A stretch of 64,000 nucleotides of DNA from contig WFMF01000053.1 of assembly GCA_011033025.1 (NCBI GenBank), forward strand, positions 434,001-498,000. Direction: 5' to 3'. Position numbers and translations under genes: made by a program. Positions 45,291-56,647 of this stretch are shown here, piece by piece. Source of the DNA: Beroe forskalii. Taxonomy: Eukaryota > Ctenophora > Nuda > Beroida > Beroidae. The notes under the pieces are model-generated. The model saw nothing but the letters and a program-made list of their open reading frames with translations, did not search any database and was not told the origin of the DNA. How positions within the stretch are numbered: the stretch's first letter is position 1; each line of letters begins with the position of its first letter.

Positions 45291-46654
45291 GGAGTGAGGA
45301 CCAAACGTTGGCACATTGCCAGAAAGTAGCGCGTGATTCATAACGCGTGAGATACAACTACAAAGTCTCCTGTGTCACTCAAGTTTCTTATTAAAAGCGA
45401 TTCTGCTTTTTCTCGTTCCAAAACAGCAAGCGAAGGATTCATCACTCATTAGTATGTATTTCACTGGACATTCAAGGAAACCGCTTTTAGTTCTACAAAC
45501 AATATTTCCGCAGCAAATTTTATTTGTTATTTATATACCGAAAATGTTTGGACGATTGGTTGGTGCAGTACATTAGTTGATTTTCATTTCGATTCTAGCT
45601 ACAACGGATTATATCACAGAATTTGTTGCGACTTCATGAATTGAGGATCATTCTGCAATTTCCGAGTCGCGCGGCTCCTTGTGCGCACGTGTTATTTTCA
45701 CTGTGATTGTGTTATCTGTATCACGTACGTACGAATGGCAGTCTTGTGGAAATTTTAGGTGTTCTCAGAATTGATTGCTTAGGAAATGTATCGATACTTT
45801 AGTTGACAATGCTACTTGGTAGCTTAAGTTAGCAGTTTCCTCGACAGAATGAAGATAATATCTTATTGATTTAGTGATTTTAATGTTACGACTCTATTGA
45901 TTATGATATGAATTTAGTGTTTCAACTATTATATTAAACTTATGTTATAATTTACGACTTATTTCATATTTGGTGTTGTACTTAGGAATGTATGAGAACA
46001 TAACAAATAAATTTGCAATCTTTATTACTATTAGTCGCATATTTTCGTGAAATTTCATTGATATTATCCATTTCCGAATGTTTCGTTTGCTTATAATTAA
46101 TATTATGCTCATAGGCCGAAGGGAAGCAGTTTGAGTTAGAAAGTTGTTTGCTCATTGTAACCGTGGTATCCCTATTCTACGTGGTATCCGTAACTCTATT
46201 CTACGCCACATAATTACAGCTAAGTGTTACGCGGCGTAACATTTTAACTAAAACTTTTACTAAAAGACTATAATTCAGTATGAGTGGGCACTCGCTCGCC
46301 CAAGTGCCCACTGAATTAGTTTCTTTACGCCGCCCAAGTGTAGACAAGTTGGGGATGCCACGGTAACGCATGGGAGCACATGATAAGTTACCGATATGAA
46401 CCGATTTTATACTCGCAATTATAAAACTCTCCGAGCGTTATACTGACTAACTGAAACGTAGAAATGTATCATTATGCAGTATGCACTACACTTACATAGT
46501 AATTTGAAATGTAGATATTATGGACGCTTTTCCTATTTGAATTTTGTATTTTACTCTAAAAGGATGTGTCATTTATATTTTATCATTATAATTAGAATAA
46601 TCGAAATATGTATTCTCATCGAGCGTCCCTGACCCCCAAATCTAATCGAAGTGT
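45291..46654 (+). other. Possible 3' UTR and flank; no gene
   Basis: AT-rich. AATAAA is at 46006-46011. A repeated phrase CTACGTGGTATCC/CTCTATTCTACG lies near 46165-46205. No ORF. Confidence 0.4.
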
Positions 46655-48915
46655 CCGGGAGACTTCACAGTTCCTTCACGGACCCTTCACGGTTCCTTCA
46701 CGGACCCTTCAAGTTCACGGTTCCTTGACGGGCCCTTCACGGTTCCTTGACGGACCCTTCACGGTTCCTTGACAGGACCTTCCCGGTTCCTTGACGGACC
46801 CTTCACGGTTCCTTGACGGGACCTTCCCGGTTCCTTGACGGACCCTTCACGTTTACTTTACGGACCTTTCACGGTTCCTTGACGGACGCTTCACGTTTCC
46901 TTTACGGACCCTTCACGGTTCCTTGACGGACCTTTCACGGTTCCTTGACGGACCTTTCACGGTTCCTTGACGGACCTTTCACGGTTCCTTGACGGACCTT
47001 TCACGGTTCCTTTACGGACGTTTCACGGATCCTCGACGGACACTTCACAGTTACTTGACGGACGCTTGCTTCATGGTTCCTTTACGGACCCTTCACTGTT
47101 CCTTGACGGACGCTTCACGGTAACTTGACGGACGTTTCACGGTTCCTTGACGGACCTTTCACAGTTCCTTCACGGTTCCTTGACGGACGCTTCACAGTTC
47201 CTTCACGGACCCTTCAAGTTCACGGTTCCTTGACGGGCCCTTCACGATTCAATAACGGACCATTCACGGTTCCTTGACAGACGGGTAACGATTCCTTGAC
47301 GGACCCTTCACGGTTCCTTGACGGACGCTTCACGGTTACTTTACGGACCTTTCACGGTTCCTTGACGGACGCTTCACGGTTACTTTACGGACCTTTCACG
47401 GTTCCTTGACGTACCCTTCACGTTTCCTTTACGGACCCTTCACGGTTCCTTGACGGACCTTTCACGGTTCCTTTACGGACGTTTCACGGTTCCTTGACGT
47501 ACGCTTCACGGTTACTTTACGGACCTTTCACGGTTCCTTGACGTACCCTTCACGTTTCCTTTACGGACCTTTCACGGTTCCTTGACGTACCCTTCACGTT
47601 TCCTTTACGGAACCTTCACGGTTCCTTGACGGACGCTTCACGGTAACTTGACGGACGTTTCACGGTTCCTTGACGGACCTTTCACAGTTCCTTCACGGTT
47701 CCTTGACGGACGCTTCACGGTTCCTTGACGGACCTTTCACAGTTACTTGACAGACCCTACACGGTTCCTGGACGGACCTTTCACGGCCCCTTGACGGACC
47801 CTTCACGGTTCCTTTATGAACCCTTCACGGTTCCTTTACGAACCCTTCACGGTTCCTTCACGGTTCCCTTGACGGACCCTTCACGGTTCCTTGACGGACG
47901 CTTCACGGTTCATTGACGGACCTTTCACGGTTCCTTGACGGACCTTTCACGGTTCCTTGTCGGACGCTTCACGGTACCTTGACCGCCGGTTCCCTGACGA
48001 ACGATTCACGGTTCATTGACGGACGCTTCACGGTTCTTTGACGGACGGTTAACAGTTCCTTGACGGACGCTTCACGGTTTCTTTACAGACCCTTCACGGT
48101 TCCTTGACAGACCCTTCATGGTTCCTTGACGGACCCTTCATGGTTCCTTGACGGACGGTTAACAGTTCCTTGACGGACGCTTCACAGTCCCTTGACGGAC
48201 CCTTCACGGTTCCTTGACAGACCCTTCACGGTTCCTTTACGAACCCTTCACGGTTCCTTTACGGACCCTTCACGGTTCCCTTGACGGACCCTTCACGGTT
48301 CCTTGACGGACCCTTCACGGTTCCTTTACGGACCCATCAGGGTTCCTTAACGGACCCTCCACGGTTCCTTGACGGACCTTTCACGGTTCCTTGTCGGACG
48401 CTTCACGGTACCTTGACCGCCGGTTCCCTGACGAACGATTCACGGTTTCTTTACAGACGGTTAACGGTTCCTTGACGGACCCTTCATGGTTCCTCGACGG
48501 ACGCTTCACGGTTCCTTGACAGACCCTTCACGGTTCCTTGACGGACGCTTCACGGTTCCTTGACAGACCCTTCACGGTTCCTTTACGAACCCTTCACGGT
48601 TCCTTTGACGGACCCTTCACGGTTCCTTGACGGACCCTTCACGGTTCCTTTACGGACCCATCAGGGTTCCTTAACGGACCCTCCACGGTTCCTTGACGGA
48701 CCTTTCACGGTTCATTGACGGACGCTTCACGGTTCATTGACGGACGCTTCACGGTTCCTTTACGGACCCTTCACGGTTCCTTGGCAGACGCTTCACGGTT
48801 CCTTGACGGACTCTTCACGGTTCCTTGATGGGCTCTTAACGATTCCATGACGGACCCTTCACGGTTCCTTGACGGACGCTTCACGGTTTCTTGACGGACC
48901 CTTCACAGTTCCTTA
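46655..48915 (+). repeat. 22-bp minisatellite TTCACGGTTCCTTGACGGACC, about 2.25 kb
   Basis: About 100 tandem units, mainly 22 bp, some 17-18 bp, diverged and with higher-order blocks: a stretch near 47990 and one near 48430 share TTGACCGCCGGTTCCCTGAC. ORFs in it (RPFTVPLTDPSRF) are repeat artefacts. Confidence 0.95.
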
Positions 48916-48934
48916 TCCTTGACGTTCCTTTCAT

Positions 48935-49690
48935 TTCTAAGCCCGCATTGGTGTGCGTAACAGTTTTACCACATGTTACGTATGTCCCGGTGTCCCTGTT
49001 TGTTCGCGCGCGCCGCGTTGCCCATACCAGCGCCCAGTTTTGCGCGCCTTGCTCCAAACTTTGCTTTGTCAGACGTTGTCTGACCTTCAGTGGGCGCGCA
49101 TTTCGAGACGATCAGACGACGCGACGCCCGCGCCTCTGGTTAGGGGAACTGCAGCTGATACAGTCGCCACGCGCCAGCTGGAAACGGCTGCGCTGTGTCA
49201 GCGGTATACTTCGCTTCGAATTGAAGGGTACATCTTCCTTTCCTAAGCCCGCATAGGTGTGTGTACGCGCCGCGCGCTTCCCTACGGAATTGCCCTAACC
49301 AGGACCCTGGTTACGCGCACGGAGTGCGCGACGCCCCTGGTTAGGGGAACTACGGAAGGAAGTGCGACGATAACAGAGGTATTTGCTAAACACGTATATC
49401 CCTGTCTGCGTAGGGTAGCGCGGCGCGCGTACGCACACCTATGCGGGCTTAGGAACAGAGGTATACGTGTTTAGCAACATCTTCCTTTGCTAAGCACGTA
49501 TATTCCTGTTTGGCTCGCGCGGTGCGCTCAATCCTAAGGGAAGCGCGTGACACGTTTACCCAGGGAAGCACGCGGCGCGTTTACCCAGGGAAGTGCGCGG
49601 CGCGTTTCCCCAGGGAAGCGCGCGGCGCGTACACACACCTATGCCGCTGCGCAGCTTACGTCAGCAGGTTAGGTATCGTCCGACATCGTC
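48935..49690. repeat. GC-rich dispersed repeat block
   Basis: Contains TAAGCCCGCATAGGTGTG (48937-, 49241-), GCGCGCGTACGCACACCTAT, CTAACCAGGACCCTGGTT and tandem units of GCGCGGCGCGTTTACCCAGG at 49560-49630. Phrases are shared with 33262-33660 and 55700-56080. Short ORFs are not convincing. Confidence 0.7.
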
Positions 49691-50490
49691 GCGACAACAA
49701 TATACCTCAGGACAACTTCCATGGCTTGTAATATTGCAATATCAAATTACATTTGGAGTGAAATTGAAATTTGTACTTGCCTTCGCGCGCCCGCCGAAGG
49801 CTAAGGGGTCAGACAACGTCTGACAACTTGTCGAACAAGTGACAGGATGAATAATAAGCAGAATTCAATGCAGAAAATTTTAATAAGTAACTATAATATT
49901 CATTGCCAGTACCATTAACGACAAACTCAAACCCTTTCAATCTAAATTGTCTTATTAAACTTTCAATAAAGTATAGATTTCGAAGTTGCTTAAGACTGAG
50001 TAAATAATTGATAATATCTTATATAAGTCATGGAATGAAAAAATCTATTACTTAAATAAGATCAATCGCATGAAATTGAAATAACGAACAATAAATAGTC
50101 ATGATAAATATTAATTATGATTTATGAACTTATCATACATCAATAAAAAGTAATTTAAACAGTTAAATCAGGTTGAACAAGCTTAAGTCTGATTATAAAT
50201 AATTCTCTCCTTCCAGAATGGATAAACCCTGAATATCGTACACACAATGAACACTGTCAACACCTCGCTTTTAACAAATATTTCTGCATTTTAATATAAT
50301 CCGCCGCATTAAATCATCCTTTGTAACGCACGGCAGTGTTTGGTGACGTCACATGGCGAGTTACTGATAGTTATATTAAATATTGTGAAAACTGCTACTA
50401 CCTTCCACTAAACTTAGTAGGAGTTCCTTTTTCCGCGAATAAGTTGCAACACGACCCTCCAAATGTCCGAGTGTTGCGCTCTAAGGATGG
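49691..50490. other. No gene; AT-rich flank
   Basis: Nothing coding. It ends with the GCAACACGACCCTCCAAATG...GAGTGTTGC motif at 50446-50478, which recurs elsewhere in the window. Confidence 0.5.
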
Positions 50491-50492
50491 TA

Positions 50493-51159
50493 CAGTAGGG
50501 TGTCAGAATTATTGGCGCGTTTTGAAAAATACGTGTATTTTGATATGAAATCGCCCATTTTCAATCGTCCATAACTCGACTTCTGATTATCGAAATTACA
50601 CAATTTAAAAACAGGCTTGTAGAGGAATGTTTCAGCTTTCTAACGACATCAAATTGACCAAATGAAATTTTTCGGAACCCAAGATACGGTCCCTTAACTT
50701 CGAGGCTGTTCTTGACCTTGACTGTTTTTATGAAGGAGTAAGGTTTTCATGAGTAAATTTTCCGGTCAAAATTTTTTTCAAAAAATGTCTGTCGGAATCA
50801 GGGGCAGAACGCCAAAGCAGAACACCGAACATAAGGTCATCAGAAAGGGCTATTTCTACTCTAACTAAGGAACCAAAACTTTTCCACATTAACCCAACAG
50901 GAAGGTCAAGCGAGGCAATTGAAAAAAGGTGGTCGAAAAATCGATAATTTGGGCTTTCAACGGAAATATCTCGCTTCCTATTGATAGAAACAGCTTTAAA
51001 TTTGTACTGAGTTCAAGATTAATGTATTTTCTTTCGAATGAAATAAAGAAGACTTGATTTGATAAATCAGAAGCGAAGATATGGTCACTGCAAGATGTCC
51101 GATTGGACAGAATTTTCGTGCAAAAATAGCACCGCGCCAATAATTATGACACCCTACTG
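50493..51159. mobile_element. 667-bp Tc1/mariner-type MITE at the Orai 3' end
   Basis: The ends CAGTAGGGTGTCAGAATTAT (left) and CAGTAGGGTGTCATAATTAT (right, reversed) are inverted repeats continuing to TTGGCGCG. TA is at each edge. A further imperfect inverted block (CGACTTCTGATTATC / CGCTTCTGATTTATC) lies deeper. It ends 36 bp beyond the Orai stop codon, so the Orai 3' UTR probably runs into it. Confidence 0.85.
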
Positions 51160-51194
51160 TAGAAACCCATCTTCTACTGCTGCTTATCTTTCCA

Positions 51195-53044
51195 TTACAC
51201 ATGGTGGATGCTGCTGATCTTCTCCTGTCTCCCCGTTGCAACGAGTGATGTGCTCTCCAAACTGCTGCCATCCTCCGGGAAGTTATCGAGGTGGTGCGCC
51301 AGCTGGTCCAACTCCTGCAGCCCCTTGTCATGCTCCTCGATCTTGTGATCCAGCAGGGATCTGGGAGGAAAGTCACGGTATTTATGGGTGCAGGAGTCTG
51401 GGAAAAGGTCAAGGTATTTATAGGTGCAGGGATCAGGGAGGAAAAGTCAGGGTATTTATAGGTGCTGGGGTATGTTACATAAAAACAGGACTGAAAACAG
51501 ACGTTCAATGACATGGTGTGATAGTGTGAACGTTTTGATTTGAATAGAAATGAAATAGTATAGAAAACCAGTAAACCCTCCAACATTATGATCAAATTCT
51601 CCAAATACGGTGATCATAACGAATTCAAGACAACAAATGAAACCTGTGAAAGTGAAGGGCGAAGCCGAGGAAAATGAAGGCAACAGGAATGAGAATGGCA
51701 GTTGTTAGCCACGCTGCTAGCCGCGAGGCACTCCAGAATTTGATCCAGCAAATCAAACCGAATTCTGCCATGAACAGAATGATTCCTGTGGTGGATTTAA
51801 ATGTCTTGGTTATTACATTGTCATAGGAGGAAAATATTCACTTAGATTGTTCTTTTCATTCATGAGGAGGAAGAGACACTTTCACCAGACAGCAGTTAGT
51901 CCCTCGCTCACCTAAAACTGTAGAGAAAGCCCACGATATTGTGATGTAGTGCTGAAACCTCTCGCTCGGTGGTAAAATGTCCCGATCCGTCGAGAGAGCA
52001 GACTGCAAACCAGACTTAACACTCTGAAACAGATCACTGAAGTACTAATTAATCAATGGATATGTTAAGAATTCTTCTGATAATGATTCTAGACAGAATC
52101 GCATCCTAAGTGTGAGCACATGTCTGAAGATCGAATGTAACATTTGACGTGTCTACTCAAAACGCAATTTCAACACAATTGCGCTGTTCGCTTTAGGTGT
52201 AGCTGTAACTCAATTCAAAAGTTTAAGGAGGCAATGGCTTTTGACGCCAGGTTTATGGCGTAAGGATGTAATAAGTAGCTTCATGCATATAGGTCCTGTC
52301 AAGATGTGAGAAAGCCCTGAGGCATCTGTGAAGTTTTAATTGCATTTAGTATTTATGCAGTATACTGTCGCGCGCGGCGCGCGCAATGCATGTAATTAAT
52401 TGTAATTTTGCGCGAGGAACATCACAGAAATGAATTAGCGCCTTACGAATATTACATCTGATTTTGAGACTCGCACAAACGAAAGCGAATTGCAAACCGA
52501 AAGTAACTTCATTGTTATTTCCGCACAATTATGTCATAAGAATGTTAACCGGAAAATGTCACCCCACGCACCTGTAAGTTAGGCAGGATGCAGGTGGCTA
52601 CCATCAGTGCGAACAAGTACACGGAAATGAGGACGGTAGTGACAATAGCAAACATGATGAGGATATAAGGGGGGACAGTAGAACACTCCTCAGGCGGACT
52701 GCATTGGTAATTCGCGTTCAGATCCACTTCCACCATAGCAACCATGGCGAAACCTGGGGTGTGCGTTATTAATACTGGGCGGTGTCAGAATGTTCACGAC
52801 TGAAATCATGTACCTTAGTGGCAATTATTTAACCGTCCATAGATGGACAGAAACTGAATCATTCGCAACAGGTTGATTACTGAATCTATCATAAGTACAA
52901 AAGCTAATGTATATAATATATATTGAAGGAATTACCAGACAACAATGTCGAGATACGGCTGGCTTCTTTGAGTTTAGACCTTGCTAAAACTGTCTGTCTG
53001 TACCGGTATGTGTTTCTCTCTTCGATGTCATCTGATCTCATCAT
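51195..53044 (-). CDS. Orai: Orai store-operated calcium channel
   Basis: Five minus-strand exons (53044-52936, 52753-52572, 52023-51912, 51785-51644, 51360-51195) splice in phase into a 236-residue protein. Orai subunits form the plasma-membrane calcium release-activated channel opened by STIM. The order matches the family: [15 protein letters not shown] (pore helix base, Arg91 equivalent kept), FAMVAMVEV (TM1; Glu of the selectivity filter, human Glu106), [19 protein letters not shown] (TM2), [20 protein letters not shown] (TM3), [25 protein letters not shown] (TM4), and [20 protein letters not shown] (the TM4 extension and coiled coil that binds STIM). The N-terminus is short, starting [10 protein letters not shown], and an upstream exon could exist. 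The TM1-TM2 loop is longer than usual and has two cysteines ([14 protein letters not shown]). Confidence 0.95.
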
Positions 53045-53112
53045 AGTGACACCTGGTAGGCACTGTTCAGAAAAATAGTCTATATCAAATTATGTGTAAC
53101 TAGCAAGCCCGT

Positions 53113-54370
53113 TGGGAAAAACGTACGTTTCATGCTTATAGGGCCCATAAATTGCATGAGTAATGGCTAAAGGTTGGTTCGAATGTTTCAATTGATAGCC
53201 TGGCCCATGCTAGATCATTATTTATTCAAACCAAAAAAGTCGATTTTTTGGTCGATTTTGACCATTTTTGAAGGGTATACATCAGTGTTTTTGGCGAAAA
53301 ATGGCCAATTTTTGACATATCGGTTAATCGTCAGTTTTCGGACCAAAGGGTCAAGACTGCTTGAATTATGAGTGACAATGACGATTCCGACCATTTCTGG
53401 CGATTTAACATCAAAATAACGAAAGTATCTGATTATTTTGGGGAAAAACGTACTTTTCGTGCTTATACTGCCACAAATTCCATCAGAAACGGCTAAATAT
53501 TGGTTCGAATGTTTCAATTGAAAGTCTGATCCATGCTACATCACTATTTCATCATATCGAGAAAGTCGATTTTTTGGTCGATTTTGACCATTTTTGAAGG
53601 GTATACATCAGTGTTTTTGGCGAAAAATGGCCAATTTTTGACATATCGGTTTATCGTCAGTTTTCGGACCAAAGGGTCAAGACTGCTTGAATTATGAGTG
53701 ACAATGACGATTCCGACCATTTCTGGCGATTTAACATCAAAATAACGAAAGTATCTGATTATTTTGGGGAAAAACGTACTTTTCGTGCTTATACTGCCAC
53801 AAATTCCATCAGAAACGGCTAAATATTGGTTCGAATGTTTCAATTGAAAGTCTGATCCATGCTACATCACCATTTCATCATATCGAGAAAGTCGATTTTG
53901 GTCGATTTTGACCATTTTGAAGGTATACATCAGTGTTTTGGCGAAAAATGGCCAATTTTTGACATATCGGTTAATCGTCAGTTTTCGGACCAAAGGGTCA
54001 AGACTGTGAATTATGAGTGACAATGACGATTCCGACCATTTCTGCGATTTAACATCAAAATAACGAAAGTATCTGATTATTTTGGGAAAAACGTACTTTT
54101 CGTGCTTATACTGCCAAAAATTCCATCAGAAACGGCTAAATATTGGTTCGAATGTTTCAATTGAAAGTCTGATCCATGCTACATCACTATTTCATCATAT
54201 CGAGAAAGTCGATTTTTTGGTCGATTTTGAACATTTTGAAGGGTAAACATGGTGTTTTGGCAAAAAATGGCCAATTTTTGACAAATCGGTTTATCGTCAG
54301 TTTTCGGACCAAAGGGTCAAGACTGATTGAATTATGAGTGAGAATGACGATTCCGACCATTTTTGGCGTA
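53113..54370. repeat. 326-bp tandem repeat, about four units
   Basis: Units begin near 53113, 53441, 53767 and 54085 with GGGGAAAAACGTACTTTTCG. Units 1 and 2 are almost identical; units 3 and 4 carry short deletions. The identical 99-codon minus-strand frames in units 1 and 2 are repeat shadows. It lies immediately upstream of the Orai start. Confidence 0.95.
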
Positions 54371-54399
54371 TTGCAAAATAAAGTCAGTTTCAGACCGAA

Positions 54400-55555
54400 A
54401 TTAGAGAAAGAAATTTTAGAGAAAGAAATTTATTGTCGGTTTGAAACTGACTAAATTCTTGGTCAATTCAAAATGAAATTGCTTCAGATTTTCACAGATG
54501 CTGTCTTATTCCATTAACTGTATCCTTGCAAATTTCGGTATTGATTGGCTCTCAACGGTGGAGCAATGTTGATTTTTGAGCCGGGGAATTTTTCCCTCGA
54601 AAATTAACGCTAATTGAATTATGGTAATTTAATTATAGCAGTCCAACAACATTTTTGATCCCAAAAGACAAACAGTAACGTAGTTGTATGAAACATTAGC
54701 TTCCCACTCCCAGTCCCAAGGTTGTTTGTTTTCCTAAAGCAATCAGGTCGGACCAATATCTACATGTTCTCATGTTGCAGCATATCAAAATGATAGGCAT
54801 ATGGAAGTGACATCATAATATTGTGTTATTGCACTGAATTACCGATTGGTAAAACCACTATCAAATGAAAAAGTCGTGTAACCACACCGAATCTAGTTTG
54901 TATCGGTTAATGATGGTCATAATCCTATTTGGTCAAGGTAAAGTAGCCTTGAAATAACAAAAGCAAATTTTTACACAATTATAGATTGGCCAGAAAGTGT
55001 AACTTGAAAAGTAAGGCTCAAAGCGACAAAGCTGGTCACAATTTGCGATTTTATATAAGAAGGTTGAAAATTTTGTCAAATTTGAGCCGGGGAAAAAGGA
55101 TACTTTTCCCCGGCTCCATAAATTAAGCTGGGGAAAAAACCCCCTGTCCCCGGCTCCTGCTCCACCCATGTTGGCTCTGTAGTCCCAGCCATTTGGCCTG
55201 CAGCCCTGCAAACAAATAGCTCACTCAAGGAGCTGCCTCATTCACAAATTGTAAATAGCACCAATCCAATCAAATTGATTGGATACTTTATACAGCATCA
55301 AAAAATCCAATTAGATCAATAGTTATGAGCAGAAAAATCAAATATTTAACTTTATGAAGGAGCAGAGAGGAAAATAAAACTTCGTTGGCTAAATGGTTAG
55401 TCTTAGTTGAGAGTTGTGCTATTGTAGTATTGTGCTAAACCATTTGACTTTTCTTCCATTTTGATTAATGTTTATTCATTATTCTGACAACTGATTCCCG
55501 TCTGACATTGAAAAATGTTGTTTCAATGGAAATCGATTTCACCCATTGCATCCCT
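54400..55555. other. No gene; GAGCCGGGGAA repeats and a dispersed repeat
   Basis: The phrase GAGCCGGGGAA(A/T) occurs near 54579, 55084 and, reversed, near 55106 and 55143. At 55190-55345 is a second copy of the repeat described at 3125-3300. No coding support. Confidence 0.5.
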
Positions 55556-56080
55556 AGCGCGCAACACTCGGAAGTTAGGAGGGTCGTATTGCAGACACGG
55601 AAAAATGGCGGGCGGCGGACGCGGAGGATAGGGTAAAATCCTAATATTTCAATATTTTGCGCATTTAATCACATTGATCCAGGCCATACGCAAAACACTC
55701 GGAAATTTTGTCTGACGACTCTGCGAGCTTCGTGGCGCGCGCGCTTCGGCGCTTCGAGCGTGCGTGAGGGGGTCAGGCATTCAGGCAACGCTTGAATACG
55801 GCGCGGAACTAAAATAAAATTTGAATTCAAATTCACGAGGAGTATGCAACACGATGAGTATGACATGACACGGCCACGCGCTTCGACACCCCTGCCACCC
55901 TTGCTAAACGCGTAAATCCCTGTTTGGCGCGCGCTTCCCCGTAATTCTGTCAACGATCAACAACATCTTGTCATATTGCTAAACACGATGTCAGGCGTCA
56001 GGCAATAAACACGTATACCCCTGTTATCGTCGCGCGGCGCGCTTCCTCAGCCCTATGCCATGCGCGGGCTTAGGAACTTG
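55556..56080. repeat. GC-rich dispersed repeat block with CAACACTCGGA motif
   Basis: GCGCAACACTCGGAAGTTAGGAGGGTCG at its left end is the reverse of the motif at 42004 and 50446. Further on are GCGCGCGCTTCGGCG, CGCGCGGCGCGCTTCC and CCATGCGCGGGCTTAGGAAC, as in 48935-49690. Confidence 0.6.
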
Positions 56081-56647
56081 TCATACGATGCATCAACCTT
56101 CCAAAACCATGACCTGCCGCGAGCCCGCGAAGTGACATGACGAGGCCAGGGACGATGGTTTGTGGTATGTCAACGGCCGACAGGCGACAAGGCTGCATCT
56201 AGTGCATCTGGCAAACATTTCACAATAAGGGCATAATTTCAACATGTCGAAGGTTGTCTGGGAAAAGGAATAACACAGGTTGTTGCTTGTTGCCAAAGTG
56301 AAAACCTGAACAGAAATGGCAGATTGGTTTTGCATTTTGAGAACCAATTGGGCAAATGGTAGTTGATTTTCGTGCTAAATTTTTACTTATTTGCTATGTT
56401 GAGATTTAATAATAATAATAATAATTTAAACTTTTATATTATAGTGGCACATCAACTTAAATTAATGCACAGCTGTGCCACGAGAACAGATTCAACAATA
56501 AAAGCAATGACAGTGCTTCAAATAACTTAATATACAAATAATTAAAAGTTAACTAAAAAGCTGGAGTCATGCTGAGATTAAGCACTGTCAGAAAACACAA
56601 AGCATAATTTATACAAAAATGAATTGCAATAAGTTAAGTAATATAAG

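Noticed and set aside
43656-45341. Very long ORFs (up to 423 codons) of YCIVL or TIQYN repeats on both strands
   Set aside because: They are direct translations of the AATAC satellite, whose five-base unit has no stop in these frames. No gene.
46655-48915. CRISPR-like array
   Set aside because: Units are contiguous and diverged with no unique spacers, in a eukaryotic genome. It is a minisatellite.
48891-49823. Several 70-120 codon ORFs in the GC-rich block
   Set aside because: Overlapping frames with Arg/Ala-rich composition from GCGCGC repeats and no conserved signature.
53218-53843. Two identical 99-codon minus-strand ORFs
   Set aside because: They fall in successive units of the 326-bp tandem repeat and are lost in units 3 and 4.
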